Below are positions 1-12,529 of a stretch of 64,000 bases of DNA, in pieces; the stretch's first letter is position 1, and each line of letters begins with the position of its first letter. Origin of the DNA: Scilla litardierei (lineage: Eukaryota > Streptophyta > Magnoliopsida > Asparagales > Asparagaceae); assembly GCA_030789695.1 (NCBI GenBank), contig CM061132.1, forward strand, positions 154,982,817 through 155,046,816, in the 5' to 3' direction. Under the pieces are notes generated by a model. The model searched no databases, was not told where the DNA came from, and was given only the letters and a program-made list of their open reading frames with translations. Made by a program: the position numbers and the translations under genes.

Positions 1-386
1 AAAATTCTGAAAAATCCCCCAAGACTTTCAGGAGTACCTGAAAAATAGGAGAAGATGAAATTAGTCCATTTGATGAGAAAATTAATATAATGACTGTTAT
101 AACACGATATTGACTTCCAATAATCATATAAAATAATCCATTGCTCAAAAAATTCTCAAAAATTGACAATATTATCACAATAATAGCATGCACATATGAA
201 AAATATCAGGAAGCCAATAAAGACGATAAAATCTATAGTTTGTGCCAAGAATGAGAGTAAGCCCTAAAATGAAACATAAAGTGAAAATTCACTCAAAAGA
301 GCAATATTAAGTATAATTCTTAGCACAAAATGGGGATAGCTAGGGGGTATAAATATACACTTTTCACCCGGAATCACACTCCCAAC
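1..386 (-). mobile_element. LTR-like segment, copy 1 (Athila-like gypsy, partial)
   Basis: This stretch is repeated with small differences at about 2551-2909, in the same orientation. Read on the minus strand it begins TGTGATTCCGG just after a purine-rich, GCTAG-containing stretch (387-420), the arrangement expected where an internal region meets a 3' LTR. The element therefore reads right to left and this LTR leaves the window on the left. The Athila-like assignment rests on the look of the flanking 3' untranslated region, not on a protein domain. Confidence 0.5.
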
Positions 387-1359
387 TAGCTTTTTGCTAG
401 TCCCTAGCAAAATATGCGAAAAATTCGGATTAAAGTGAAAAACATGCACCAACTCAAGATATCCTCATGGCACACTCCAAATAGTATTTCCAAATGATTT
501 CAAAGCCAATATACCCAATGTATGAAAGCAAACAACAAATGACATTCCCCTCAATCCAATTCAAAGAAAAGTAAGGAAATAAGTATCGTATCACATTCTT
601 TGGGATATATCACAAATGGGAAAGTTTCTAACTTTCATGGAAATGGCCAAAACAAAAGAAATTTCCTCTAAGTGGTGGTAGATGAGATTGCATCACTCAT
701 GTTGCTTATTCTTTCATTTATTCATTCATTTTTTCTTTTTCTTTTTTTCTTTCTTTTTTGTTTTCTTTTTTGGATGTTTATGTTTTGTATTCACCCGATA
801 ACGCTATGAAATGCAAACACCGCCCCCTTTTGCATACACGCGATAACGCTATATAGGCAAATGGATGGAATGATCCTCTAAATCTCATTTTTGGCGTCCT
901 CCCCAATGTTTCGTGGGGCACCGGCTACTCAATTTGATTAGAAAGAAACATTCACTTATATAACTCTCTTTCTCATTATAAACATGAATTATCAACTCAT
1001 CCACACACTCCATAAGAGGAAAACAAACATAACCAAATGGCCACACCCAATCCAATTAAAAATTACACCATTCATCACAAATCATGCAATCACTTACACC
1101 AAACTATTCCCAAATTATTTCAAAGAGAGTATCAAGACATATAATATAGTTCCATACATGGCATATTCGCATATGAATCCAAATTGGAAAAGAATTAAAC
1201 AATGCCAATCAAACATTTATGAATTTGATACCAAAATAATAATCCGAAAAATTGCATGTCATTAAGCATGTAGGGATTAAGCACAAAGCAAGCGGCGTAT
1301 GGACAAGGAGGCCAAATATGATATGCAATAAAGAGTAATGAGTGATGACAAAATGGAGG
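387..1359 (-). mobile_element. Non-coding internal region of the same LTR element
   Basis: This AT-rich segment has no convincing gene. It lies between the two LTR-like copies. It contains a pyrimidine-rich tract (715-770) and two copies of a CGATAACGCTAT motif (797-855), which fit the long 3' untranslated region of Athila-type elements. No gag or pol similarity was seen, so the element is either non-autonomous or has lost its coding region. Confidence 0.4.
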
Positions 1360-2200
1360 TATCTCAAAAAAATATTTTACGCTAACATCAAAATCCCAAC
1401 AAATCTAAAGATTCTAACACTCTCAGATGTATAACGTAAAAAAAATTTTATTCACACTATTGGATGTATACGTTAACATTTTGTAAAAAAATGTTACATG
1501 TATACGCTAAAATAAATGGATACGTAAAATGTATAACTGGCAAATGTATAACGGAAAGAACTGCTACATGTATACGCTAATGTAAAAAAGAGTTATATAA
1601 GTAGCGTAAAATTTTTACATTTGTTAGGATTTTGATGTATACGCTAAATTTTTACGCCAAATTTTTGTGTAAATATTTTAAGGGCGGTAAAAATTTGATG
1701 AATAGTAAGGGCGGTAAATATTTTAAGGATTTTGATGTATACCATGATTGGCGGCAAAAAATTTTAGCGTAAAAACCGCCCTTAGCGTAAAAACTGCCCT
1801 TAGAGTAAAATATTTACAGTAAATATTTACGGTAAAATAGTTTGCCCTTAGCGTAAATATTTTGATATAAATATTTACCGACCTTAGCGTAAAAACCGCC
1901 CTTAGCGTAAAAATTTTTCATTTATTTTAGCATAAAATTTTTACATTTGTTAACATCCAAATTTTTACATTTGTTAGGATTTTTACATTTATTTTAGCGT
2001 AAAAAAGAGTTATATAAGTAGCGTAAAAAAGAGTTATACATTTATTTTAGCGTTATCCAAAATGTAAAATGTATAACGGAAAGAACTGCTACATGTATAC
2101 GCTAACGTAAAAAAGAACGGCTAAAAATCCCAAGTGTTTTCGTATGCTAACAAAAATTTTACGCTAACATCAAAATTCTAACAAATCCTAACAAATCTGT
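1360..2200. repeat. GCGTAAAA/TACGCTAA interspersed repeat array
   Basis: The motif AGCGTAAAA or its complement TTTTACGCT/TACGCTAA appears about fifteen times in roughly 800 bp, in both orientations. It is mixed with repeated blocks such as ACCGCCCTTAGCG and TTGTTAGGATTTTGATGT. The stretch beginning near 1375 (TTTTACGCTAACATCAAAAT) recurs at about 2157 and inverted near 1615-1660. The layout resembles nested foldback or MITE units. I do not recognise the family. Confidence 0.55.
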
Positions 2201-2909
2201 GCGTGCTTAGAGCAGTGGAAGCTGAAGCGGGGCCGGGTCGGAGACCCGGCCCGCTTCCGCCCGCCTGACCTCTTTAGCGGGCGGGTTCTCAGCCCGCCAT
2301 AATAGCGGGCTTCTCCCCGCTTGCGAAAACGCGGGGCGGCCCGTTGGGCTACATTGTTTTGTTTTTTTTGTTTTTTAAATTTGTAACACAGCGGCCCACC
2401 AGGATCAAAAGGGAACATCACGGCGCCACGTGGCGCCGCCAGATCTCGCCACGTGGCGCCCCCAGTAAATTCAGTTTCAGCTTTTAAATCCCTTTTTTCC
2501 TCCAAATAATTCCAAAAATACCTAGAAATCTCAGAAAAATCCCAGAAAATTTTGGAAAATCCTCAAGACTTCTAGGAGTACCTGAAAAATAGGAGAAGGA
2601 GAAATTAGTCCATTTGATGAGAAGATTAATATAATGACTATTATAACACGATGTTGACTTCCAATAATCATATAAAATAATCTATTGCTCAAATAATTCT
2701 CAAAAATTGACAGTATTATCACAATAATAGCAGGAGCATATGAAAAATATCAGGAAGCCAATAAGACGATAAAATCTATATTTTGTGCCAAGAATGAGAG
2801 TAAGCCCAAAAATGAAACATAAAGTGAAAATTCACTTAAAAGAGCAATATTAAGTATAATTCTGAGCACAAAATGGGGATAGTTATGGGGTATAAATATA
2901 CACTCCCCC
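2201..2909 (-). mobile_element. LTR-like segment, copy 2 (Athila-like gypsy)
   Basis: Positions 2551-2909 repeat positions 1-386 in the same orientation. The adjoining 2201-2550 is GC-rich and holds two GGCGCCACGTGGC palindromes. The right edge, with a run of C at about 2906-2912, abuts Copia pol coding sequence. The simplest reading is that this is the 5' LTR of a short, internally deleted element inserted into an older Copia element. The first bases of the LTR are degenerate, so the boundary is approximate. Confidence 0.45.
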
Positions 2910-3545
2910 CCAGAATTAATCGCATAAAATGAATCACATATGCTTCGGTGATCGGATCTATCATGTATACTATGATTTGTACCAGACCAAATTTCACTTT
3001 TGCACTCAATGCAGAAGTTGATATCAGTTCGACACGGGAGAAGAACATTGGAAAGCGGTTAAGACAATTCTCAAGTACTTGCAAAGAATCAGAGATTTGG
3101 TCTTGATCTATGGAGGTGAAAAACTCAAAATTGACAGCTCCATAGACTCCAGTTTCCAGAGTGACTTGGATGACAGTAAGTCTATTTCAGGATATGTTTT
3201 TACCCTCAATGGAGGGGCAATGAGCTGGAAGAGTTCTAAGCAGAGCACTGTTGCCGATTCAACGATGGATGCTAAATACATAGCGCCCAATGATGCAACA
3301 AAGAAAGTAGTCTGGATGGGACAGTTCATGGACTAGCTGGGGATGGTGCATACTGTTAAAGATCCAATACCAGTGTATTATTTGGTCAAGGAACCGAGGC
3401 TGCACAAAAAGTCCAACCATATTCTTCGTAGATATCACCCAATACGTGATATATAATTAAGGAAAGACATTGAACTCCTGCGGGTCCCAACAGAGGACAA
3501 TTTAGCAGACCCATTCACCAAGGCTTTGCCACGTGAACGTCGATA
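2910..3545 (+). pseudogene. Ty1/Copia RT-RNase H C-terminal remnant
   Basis: Across frames this encodes the end of a Copia polyprotein of the TNT1-94 type. The reverse transcriptase tail (a degenerate CTRPDIAFA-like block at about 2970) comes first. RNase H follows (3079-3336) with DDSKSISGYVFTLNGG and SWKSSKQSTVADST, and then the terminal NLADPFTKALP block (about 3500-3530). In-frame stops at 3334 and near 3452 and a frameshift upstream of 3079 make it non-functional. The 5' part of pol is missing because the Athila-like element abuts it. The 3' LTR starts 60 bp downstream. Confidence 0.85.
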
Positions 3546-3606
3546 GGCTCATGTGTAAAAGTGTTATGCGATACCATGATAATTAGGCCTAAGTACAAGT
3601 GGAAGA

Positions 3607-3692
3607 TGTTGGTAAATGTATGCCCTCGAGGCCAATTATTTTGTAATTGGAACATCTTATTCAAAATAATAATATGTTATTTGGTACAATTT
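3607..3692 (+). mobile_element. Copia 3' LTR, first segment (interrupted)
   Basis: The LTR starts with TGTTGG at 3607, directly after a purine tract (GTGGAAGA) that suits the polypurine primer site. It runs 86 bp before the L1 insertion. Positions 3677-3692 are one copy of the L1 target duplication. The LTR resumes at 10303. Confidence 0.75.
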
Positions 3693-3876
3693 TTTTTTGG
3701 AGAATATGCTTTGCATCTTTATTGATACTATGTAAAATGTACAGGACTCTGTGGAGGAAGAAGGATGCTCGTAAGGCGTGGTGAGAGCACAGGCGCCATC
3801 ACCCCCAACCTAGACAAGCACCTTCCGCTATCCAACAAGAGTCAAAAGAATATCAAAGAATACATGATTTGTATAC

Positions 3877-6800
3877 TCACTCTAGAAGCCCCCAATTTGA
3901 AGGAGGGCCCTGATCATCCTCCCGATCCCAATTCACGTTCCTCAGAGCAATTCTGACATCATCAACAATATTTTCAAAAAGAAGCGTCTTCATCTAGCAA
4001 CTATCATCAAAGATTCTCCTATTCCGCTCTCTCCAAATATGCCAAGTCATCACAGCCAAAACAGTCCTAGCCAACCTTCCCAAGCTGCCCTTTTTGAAAT
4101 GAGAAAGAATCAGATCACCCACACCATTTATGGTAGACGACAAAGAAGAATTAATCCCCATTTTAAGGAAGCTCCTGTGGAGATAGTTAGTATAGCTGCA
4201 TTCAAAAAATAGATGATCCATATTTTCAAGAGCATTATCATCACATAAAACACAAGAAGGTGAAGTAGGCACTCCCCATTGTACGAGCTTGTCCCGGGTG
4301 AGAAGTTTCCCGTGGAAAGCCCACAATAGAGTAATAGCCATCTTGGGGATATGCCCCTGGAACCAGACCACCTTGTAGTAAGGGAAGATGGGTTTTATAG
4401 CCCGCGAACCATCCCAAGCATTTTGTAGTGTTGGAGACTTAGTAACCCATGACCATGAATCGCTGCCAGCAGACAAGGTCACCATATTGATAAGCTGACG
4501 GACAGGAAGCAAGGAGTTGTTATCAACCCATCCCTCAGAAGACCAGTAATCACTGACCATACTCCTCTCCTCCCCAACCGGGACATCATAGGTATCACAA
4601 AGGGGACCACAAGCGAGCCAATTATCATACCAAAAGAATGTAGAAGTGCCATCCCGAACATTACGTTTGATAAGCTTTTTGGTGTGCTCACGGCATTGAA
4701 GGATAAATTTCCATGTTCCAGAATGCATAGGATGAGCTTTGGCTTGCAACAACCCAGTATTACTGAGATATTGATTCCTCATATGAGAGGCCCAAATACC
4801 TTTATGCGTGAGCATGCGCCATGACATTTTAACTCCGTATGCAATATTGAGCTCAGAGAGATTTCTGATCCCCACTCACCCTTCTTGTTTGGGGGCACAC
4901 ATATCATCCCAAGCCCAGAGATGGTTCTTCCCCCAAATAAATTTTCTGCATATGGAATTAAGAGAACGAAGAATAGACTGGGGCATTCGAAAGGCCTGCA
5001 TCCAAAAACTAACCATGCCATATATAACTGATCTGACAAGCTCAATACGACCAGCTATGGACAATAACGATGAGGACCACCCCTGCAACCTACTCTTGCA
5101 TTTATCAATCAGGCGCCCATACATGGCAGCATTGGGATACTTAGGAGTCAGAGGTAGACCCAGATACGTGGATAGGGACTGCACACGTCGAATACCTAGT
5201 ATATCAGCAAGACTGCCAGGTCCCTTGGCCCCCTTACTAAAAATGCCAGCACTTTTAGTCCAGTTAACCTCGAGGCCAGTGAAGGACTTGAACTCAGTGA
5301 GTAGATTCTTAAGCCCATCGAAAGATTTAGAATTAGCCCGACAAAAAACCAACAAGTCATCAGCGAAGAGAAGATGAGTGACTTCCCCCACTCTATGCAT
5401 GGGCATGATGTCATGCGAAGCGTTGGCCTTGGCCATGAGCAAGGAGAAGGCCTCCATGACGATCACAAAAAGATACGGGGATAATGGGTCTCCCTGCCTC
5501 AGCCACCAATTAGACTGGAACATGCCATAGGGGGAACCATTAATCATGACAGAGAAAGAGGGGGTGGAAATACACTCACATATCCAACTTATAAATTTGT
5601 GTTTGAACCCCATCTGATGCATCATGTAATAGAAAAATTCCCTATTGACACTATCAAAGGCTTTTCGTAAATCCAGCTTAAGACAGGCCCGAGCCCCCAT
5701 AGGGTTAGTAAAGCCACTTATATACTCATGGGCAAGTAATGCACAATCAGCAAGCAATCGATCTTGGAGGAAGGCCGCTTGATTAGGAGATATGAGCTCG
5801 ATAACCGCCCTACTCAGATGATTACAAAGAATTTTGCTTATGATCTTATACACAACATTGTAGCAGGATATAGGTCTATAATCTCCAAGCCCAGAAGCGT
5901 TGGCACTTTTAGGTATGAGTGTGAGGAAAGTATGGTTAATCTGCCTAAAAATCTTCCCAGATTTAAAAAAATTGAGAACAGCGATGATGACATCTTGGCC
6001 AATGACATCCCAGGAATTTTGATAAAAGAACCCATTACAGCCATCAGGACCCGGGGCTTTATCAGCCCCAATTTGAAAAACGGCATTTATGACTTCCTCA
6101 GCACTCACGGGTCTTTCAACCCAATTGGCAGCATTGTTAGTAAGAACTCTTTTCGTGATAAGACGAGGGAAGACCCTCCAGCAATCATTCTGATTATATA
6201 AGCTAGAGTAGAACTTAGGGGCATCAACCTTAAGCAACTCAATAGAACTGTTGTGAGACCCATCAATAGAGATAAGATGCCCAAGGTTATTGTGACTTTG
6301 CCTGGCTCTCATGGCAGTATAAAAGAATCGGGAGTTACGATCTCCAAGGTGTAACCACTCTTGTCTGTTTTTCTGTTTAAGAATGGACTCTTCATTATCA
6401 ATAGCTTCAGCAAGCTGACTGATAAGACCACGCTCTTTTCTTTGCAATTCAGAACAACAACTCAGATTAGGGTTATTCTGAACAGTATCGAGCTCATCAC
6501 GAATTTTAGCCACATCATTATTCCCTCTAAAAACCGCCCCAAACTTTTTGAGCTCAATTTTCAAATTTTTTAGCTTATTCACCAGCCTAATCATCGGGCA
6601 TCCACTAACCCTGATGTGCCAATTCTCCTTCAACACATTCAGAAACTCAGGGCTTCTATGCCAAGCATTAAAAAATTTAAAGGGCTTAGGATCAGCCCCC
6701 CCAACCTGATGAGTATGAATAATGAGAATAGAGTGATCACTAGTACCACCAGCACAATATTCACAGTAGGAGGCCGTGAGGACATTCATCCAAGAGCTAT

Positions 6801-7413
6801 TGCAGAACGAGCGATCCAGGGCAGCCGTAATGCGCTTTTTCCCAATACTACGATTGGTCCAGCTAAGAGTATTACCAACCGTTTTAAGCTCCAGGAGAGC
6901 ACTGGCATTAATGCAATTGTTAAAATCATCGACCATGTGCCCATCGACCTTTCTACCACACATTTTATCCATAGAGTATCTGACGCAGTTGAAGTCACCC
7001 CATATAATCCAAGGGGTACTTCTATATTTGTTGGCAGCATCCATAATATCCTTCCAAAGGGATCTGCGCTCAAGATAAGAGTTGGAAGCGTAAACGATAG
7101 TAGCCATCATAGTAAATCCACCGACGTTAATACATTCTATGGACATGTGTTGTGCCGTCAACTCATCAACCCTGCACTTCCAAACGCCGGGATTAAACAT
7201 AATGACAATACGTCCATTATGGTGGGCAGAGCGATTGTCAATGGACATCCAATTCTTAGGAAAACACTTGAGGATTCTATGAGCATTATTGCTAACCACC
7301 TTGGTTTCAAGAAGCCCAACCATAGAGGGAGTATGCTTACGAACTCGGAATATGAGCTCATTACGCCTAGAGACGTTATTGAGCCCCCGAGTATTCCATA
7401 TTAGCAAGGTCAT
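3877..7413 (-). pseudogene. L1 LINE ORF2: endonuclease-reverse transcriptase
   Basis: One reading frame of about 1,179 codons is interrupted only by a TGA at 4878-4876 and a TAG at 3996-3994. The N-terminal ~230 residues are an APE-type endonuclease (WNTRGLNN at the start, LLETKV, WGDFNCVR, SDHSILII), which nicks target DNA. The reverse transcriptase follows, with LTLIPKSANASGLGDYRPIS, RQGDPLSPYLFV and the catalytic FADD at residues 683-686. After the first stop comes a zf-RVT domain with CVLC...HLFFEC (about 4260-4195). The true end is probably the TGA at 3879-3877. The start codon overlaps the end of ORF1 by 38 bp in another frame. Confidence 0.92.
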
Positions 7414-9532
7414 TGAGTTGAGGGATGCTCGGTATCCCTATTGATTCTAGAGCTTTTGCGAGTGCCCTTCCCGGACCCCCCCCTTTACTCTTTTGTTTTT
7501 TCTTTTCTTTGCTTTTTTGTTTCAATTCTTCTTGCTCCTCATACCAATCTTCGTTGGTAATAGTCATGTCCTCAGGCTCCTCTTCAGACTCTATGGTCGA
7601 GTCATTGATTAGGGAAGCACCTAACCGAGGACCGTCATCATGACATAGAACACTAAAAGGATTGCTGCTGCTCAGCATGGGCTTGTTGATGTCGCAGGGA
7701 TCTATCGCGGTACTTAAATGCGATTGGGGCTTGGCGAGCGCCGAGAGCCCCGACATATCTAGGATCCCCGTCCCTTCCCCCCCTATTTCATTAATTTTTT
7801 AGTACATGGGGCATCCTTCACCCCGATACATGGTGAGCTCTTCTCAGCTCCTTCATTGCTAGGCACAGCTAGCCTGTTGTTTGTAACATACATCTCAATC
7901 TTGTTGCCTACAGGCGAGCGATCAGCTCCTGAGTCACCCTTGCTCCCATCCCCTCCTTTTGCTTTGACACCCTTGCTCCCGCTGCTCAACCCCTGTGACG
8001 GCTGATAATCTCCGAGAGCAGTTTTTTCATCACTTCCTTTACAATTCTTCGTACTACTGGACGCAGCCAGCTGCTTGACATCCCGTCTCATCACGACACT
8101 ATTCCCCGAGTCACACAAGCTCGGAAGCACGCTACAATTTACAGTGCCATTTCCCGAGTCACACAAGCTCGGATGCACGCTACAAATTACAAAGCCATCT
8201 CCCCCCGCTATACCAGAGCTTCTCACCCTCACTTCCTCCCCATTCGCAGCTGGTATACAACCTATGTTCGCCTTACATGCCTTTATAGGCTTCGTAGCTA
8301 CAACATCAGCCATACAACCCCCAATGTCCCCTACAGCATCATCGTTACAATCACTCCCAGGATTACAGGCCATCTCATCTCTCCCCTCAATATGCCTATC
8401 CCCAATATGAGCCCCCTTGACAGACTCATTATCTTGGCCTTTACTACCAATTTCACTCCCACAACCCCCCAGCACCTCATAATAATCAGCCACTCTTGTA
8501 GAAGGAGGAACCGAAGGAGAAGTAGAAGTATGAGCACTTACATTATCCATTGCCTCCCTCGAGTTCACCTCCTTGACAGCTTCCTTCGCAGCTCCTATCT
8601 TCGCAGTGCATTGCTGTACGAGATGACCGAAGCATCTGCAATTAACGCATCTTGGAGGGGACCCTTCATTTCTAACAGCAACTTCAAAGGATTCTCCATC
8701 TTCGACTTGGACCGCCACCATCTGTGGAAGCTCATGTTCCGCTGAGATTTCGACCAGACATCTTGCATAGCTCATCCTTTCCATGGTTGCCGTAGCTCTG
8801 TCCAAGCAGATCGGAGTACCAAGCACACTGTCAATGATGTTCAAGATTTTCAGCGACCAGAACTTCAGCGGTAGGTTGGGGAGTTGAATCCACAAAGGAA
8901 CAGAGGAGAGCATGTCTCTATCGTATCCCATGTCCGGCGCCCAGCGTTGGATCACGACGAGACGGCCATCGAACATCCACGGACCCCCGTATAACACGGC
9001 GTCGCTGTCGACTCTGTCTTTGAAGCGAAAGAAGAAAAATCCGTTATCGCGAGAGAAAATCATCATACCTTGCTTCCTCCATGTTCTGATAGCCCAAGCT
9101 TTCAATTGGCTATAGAATGGGACGTCTCCCAGGATGTATACAACCAAGGTGTTCTCCCAATTCTTTGCTGCTTACAGCGATGGATTGCCCATCATCATCA
9201 AGAGTTGGCGGGACATAGCTCATTTCCAGCGCATCTGCGATCTTCCGCTTGCTTGTACAGACTTCTAGCCATGATTGTTTAGCTGCAAGAGGGTTGATCT
9301 TGATCTCAACTGACGGCCTTGCCATTCTCCTCTCAAACACCTTCCTACTCCCAGGTAAGCGAGCATCATCATAATGCGGACCACCCTGAGTACGGGATCC
9401 GTAATCACCTCTAACACCCTTCCCCTTGAACATTGCATTGTTCGGCCTTCTTTTGTTCACCGCCATTCTACAGTCTCCCGCATTGGCATCAGCAGCACCA
9501 TCGGGATTAGTCTCAGCCATGTCAGAGACCAT
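7376..9532 (-). pseudogene. L1 LINE ORF1: nucleic-acid-binding protein (DUF4283, CCHC)
   Basis: ORF1 is spread over three frames: 9532-9110, 9147-7783 and 7756-7376. The middle part has the DUF4283-type fold seen in plant L1 ORF1 proteins, with FRFKDRVDSDAVLYGGPWMF and LWIQLPNLPLKFWS. A CCHC zinc knuckle (CX2CX4HX4C, residues 167-180 of that part) follows. The tail holds NPFSVL and a Lys/Glu-rich stretch. The first frameshift lies near 9150-9180. The second fits a length change in a six-base T run at 7795-7800 (an A run on the coding strand). The protein normally coats LINE RNA. Confidence 0.85.
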
Positions 9533-10286
9533 AACAGCAGAGTATCAGACTTGGATCTGGTAATTGAAAGGAGGATTAATAGGGAAGACACTCACCGCCG
9601 GATCGAGAACTCCGCCTGAGTTCTCGATCCGTTCGATAAGATCGTCGCCGCCTGCTCCACAGATCTCCACCAAGCTATCCAGATCTAGCGATCAGGTCGA
9701 TTAATCGACTCCTCTCTCGATCCACAGATAAAGCAACACAGATATTAGATCAAGATAAGATCTAACAAGAAGATTGAAAACGAAATAGGGAGCAGTGATC
9801 GGAACTCACCGCCGGATCAGGATCTACGCCTAGACCCCGATCCGGACCAGAGAAGATCAAGAATCCTCCCTCAGGTCGATCAGCACTCCAAATAGATCTG
9901 TAGACGACACCAACCGTCGTAGATCGAAGCTCAGATCTAAGCTCAGATCTGGAGACGACACCGATCCGACTCGAATCGCCACACCTCGCCTAGCTGCAAG
10001 CACTGACAGCCGTATATCGAGACTCAGATCTGAGTCGAGCCAAGTCTCAGATCTAGAATCGAAATCGCCGCTTCCCAAATCTTCTACTCGAGAGCAAAGA
10101 ACTCGATTCCGCCGAAGAGACGACGAACAATCAATCAGCCCTCACAGATCCGTCGACGAGACGAAGAAGAAATGAAGGAGATTCGCTTCAGCGGAGGCGG
10201 CCGGTGAAGGACCCCGCTCCAAAGAACTCTCAAGTCGCCAGAGCGTCTCTCTCTAAAAATGAGAGAGAGAGAGAGAACTTTACCTA
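9533..10286 (-). promoter_or_regulatory. L1 LINE 5' untranslated region
   Basis: This is GC-richer than its surroundings and holds repeated GATC-containing blocks such as CTCAGATCTAAGCTCAGATC (about 9930) and GGAGACGACACCGATCCG. Two GCCGGATC-containing blocks sit near 9598 and 9812. The extreme 5' end on the minus strand is a (CT)n tract (10255-10275). L1 internal promoters lie here, but I cannot identify a start site. Confidence 0.6.
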
Positions 10287-10302
10287 AATTATTTGGTACA
10301 AT

Positions 10303-12528
10303 TTATCTAAGTATATTTATATATGTTTTGTCAACATTAAATACTTAGATAAAGTCCTGAGACTTAATGCGAGGTCGAACATATATCGAGAAGGGGATCA
10401 CGATCATGGAGAAGTGTTTCGACCGTTTGTAGCATAAGTCTAAATTGTTCGTAGCCATACATGCATTGAGAAAAGACATTAATGCATTAAATAGATTATT
10501 GGGTGCTCTGTCTTCACCAAGGTTTGGTGGCGATGATCTCATGATCGTTCGATTTGGAGAAATCGGAGACGAGAGACGGGTGCTCATCAGAGAATGAGTT
10601 AACTGAACGACCCAACAAGAGCTGCTACATGGATAGCACATACAATACTGTCAATGGTAGCTCTCAAGTGATGATAGGCAAGTTGGTCCTTTGACGTGAG
10701 GCCATTGTACGAGCATGTGCGTGAACGGTGTCACTTACATTTCTGACCTAGCTTCGAGGCATGGCCTATTGAAAGGTCTTAGGTTGGGTGGCACTTGAAG
10801 CGTACGCATGGAGTAGTGGCTAAGAGAATATTCGTCTTTCCCCTTTTTGGGGAATTAGTATCGCAGAATCAGTACGGTCCTTAGCGAAATCCTTGGTCGA
10901 GGTGTGAATATGATCTAACAAAAACATGCTAAGACTGAATGATGTTGATCAATCGCAAAGCTATTAGGGGTTAACAATCAACAATACCATAGGCTTCACA
11001 GCAGTATAGTGTCGAAAAATGAATTAAAACTACGAAATTCATTGTTGACATAGCCAAGTGTAGCCCCAACAATGTTTATGTCAAGAGGCAGACCACATAA
11101 TGATGATACCGAACTAGGGACGTCAACTACTACTCATGGTCACCGTCGTAAGGGGTTATGAGTCCCACCTGTAGTAGGGTCAGGTTGTAGGGTCTTACAA
11201 AGGCTCAGACCTGTGTCCATGTAATAAGAGGATTATGCATATGAGGCATGTGAATTAATATGGTCACAATTAGTTATGAAGATGATTTCAGTCACATAGG
11301 TGACGCGAAAATCGAGTCTTCAAAAGCATAGAAAATGCCCAAAATCGGAGTCCAAAAATGTTTCAGACCCATCTGCAATGGTTCGAGCTCAGCTCATGCT
11401 AAAAAATCCCTTTCGGGGCTCACCTTGGCACCTGGGCTCCTGCCCATGTGTGGGCTGAGCTTACTCGGGCGCCTGGGGGAGCCCAGCATAGAGCCTGGGC
11501 TCGGGCCCAGTCGTTGGCTGAGCACCTGGGCTCAGGCTCAGGCACCGGGGCACTGGGCCTGAGCCCAACACTAGGCCACTGTGCTGCTGGCCTAGGCCAG
11601 GCCCTGAACTAGGTCGGGGGTTAAGTCAGGCGCCCACCCGACCTGGGGGCCCAGCCCAGTGGGCACGCTTGAATCTGATCCGGGCATGCCCAGCTGGGTG
11701 AGGCTCACAAGGGCCCCACATGCTGGGTCTTCTACAGACCTAAAAATGGCAGAATTGGGCAGTTTTGTGGCAGACTTTATGGACTCGTTTGAGGGGTCAA
11801 ACGACGTCAGAATTGAGCGTCGTTTGTTTCTCTGCGAGCTCCATTTGAAGCTCTTCAAAAGTCTATGTTATTTTGATCCTTAGGCTTAAAGAAGAGAGAG
11901 ATTTAATTACTCAAAGTTTAACCCTTGAAAGGGGAAAAACTTGAGTTAATTTGGATTCTATTTTTAGTACCACATCGGATGCGGTACTCTACTGAAGGCT
12001 CAACTCACCCAATAAATATGGTGCTCCTATTTCTCCTAAACTTACACTAAGCATAGGTCAAGGGAGCTCATCCAAAATTAAGTGAGCAATCTAGATCTAA
12101 AGGAGACCAAAATTTTTCTCTCTTTTTTCCTCTTAGTTCCATCTTTCAGGTTTTAATAAAACTTGAAGAGAGTTTGAATTTGATCCGAATCTTGAGGCAG
12201 CGGTCCAACCAATCTGAAACGTTCTGGAGCAAATGATCACTTCTTGATGAGGCGTTGCATCGCTTCAGGACGCCATCCTAAGGAAAAGTTCTTGTGACTG
12301 AAAAAAACTTAAGGTATGATCTTTAACTTAAAATAGCAGATTTATTTTAGATCTATGTTTGCGAGATATGTTCACCCTTCTCCTTAGATAGTAAAAGATC
12401 ATTCAAAGGGGTTTTAAACATTTTATTCTGTAGAGCGTTTTCATAAAAATGCGATTTTTATGTTTTCTTTTCATCCGCGACTTCCCACGGCTGTTAAGCC
12501 TTGTGAAAGCTGGTTCAAAACCAAACAA
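10303..12528 (+). mobile_element. Copia 3' LTR, second segment
   Basis: The sequence continues directly from 3692 once the L1 element and one target-duplication copy are removed. It is AT-rich apart from a GC-rich island at 11370-11720 that repeats CTGGGCTC/GAGCCCAG. An AATAAATATGG near 12010 may be the LTR TATA or poly-A region. The right end is not certain. I place it near 12500-12528 because SIRE-like sequence follows. Length (about 2.2 kb here plus 86 bp) is large for this Copia type, so nested inserts are possible. Confidence 0.6.
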
Positions 12529-12529
12529 G

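Larger units (their letters stand above)
3693..10286 (-). mobile_element. L1-type LINE (non-LTR retrotransposon), near full length
   Basis: The element is 6,594 bp on the minus strand with a 5' UTR, ORF1, ORF2, a 3' UTR and a short poly-A (plus-strand T run at 3691-3698). A 16-bp direct repeat, TTATTTGGTACAATTT, flanks it at 3677-3692 and 10287-10302. That repeat is the target-site duplication expected of target-primed reverse transcription. The insertion splits a Copia LTR. Both ORFs are damaged, so it cannot move by itself, but it is close to complete in length, which is unusual because most LINE copies are 5'-truncated. Confidence 0.93.

Noticed and set aside
4808..8745. Long open frames on the plus strand opposite the L1 (for example 4808-5377, 6616-7404 and 8173-8745).
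   Set aside because: They are antisense shadows of the LINE ORFs, with no domain or codon pattern of their own.
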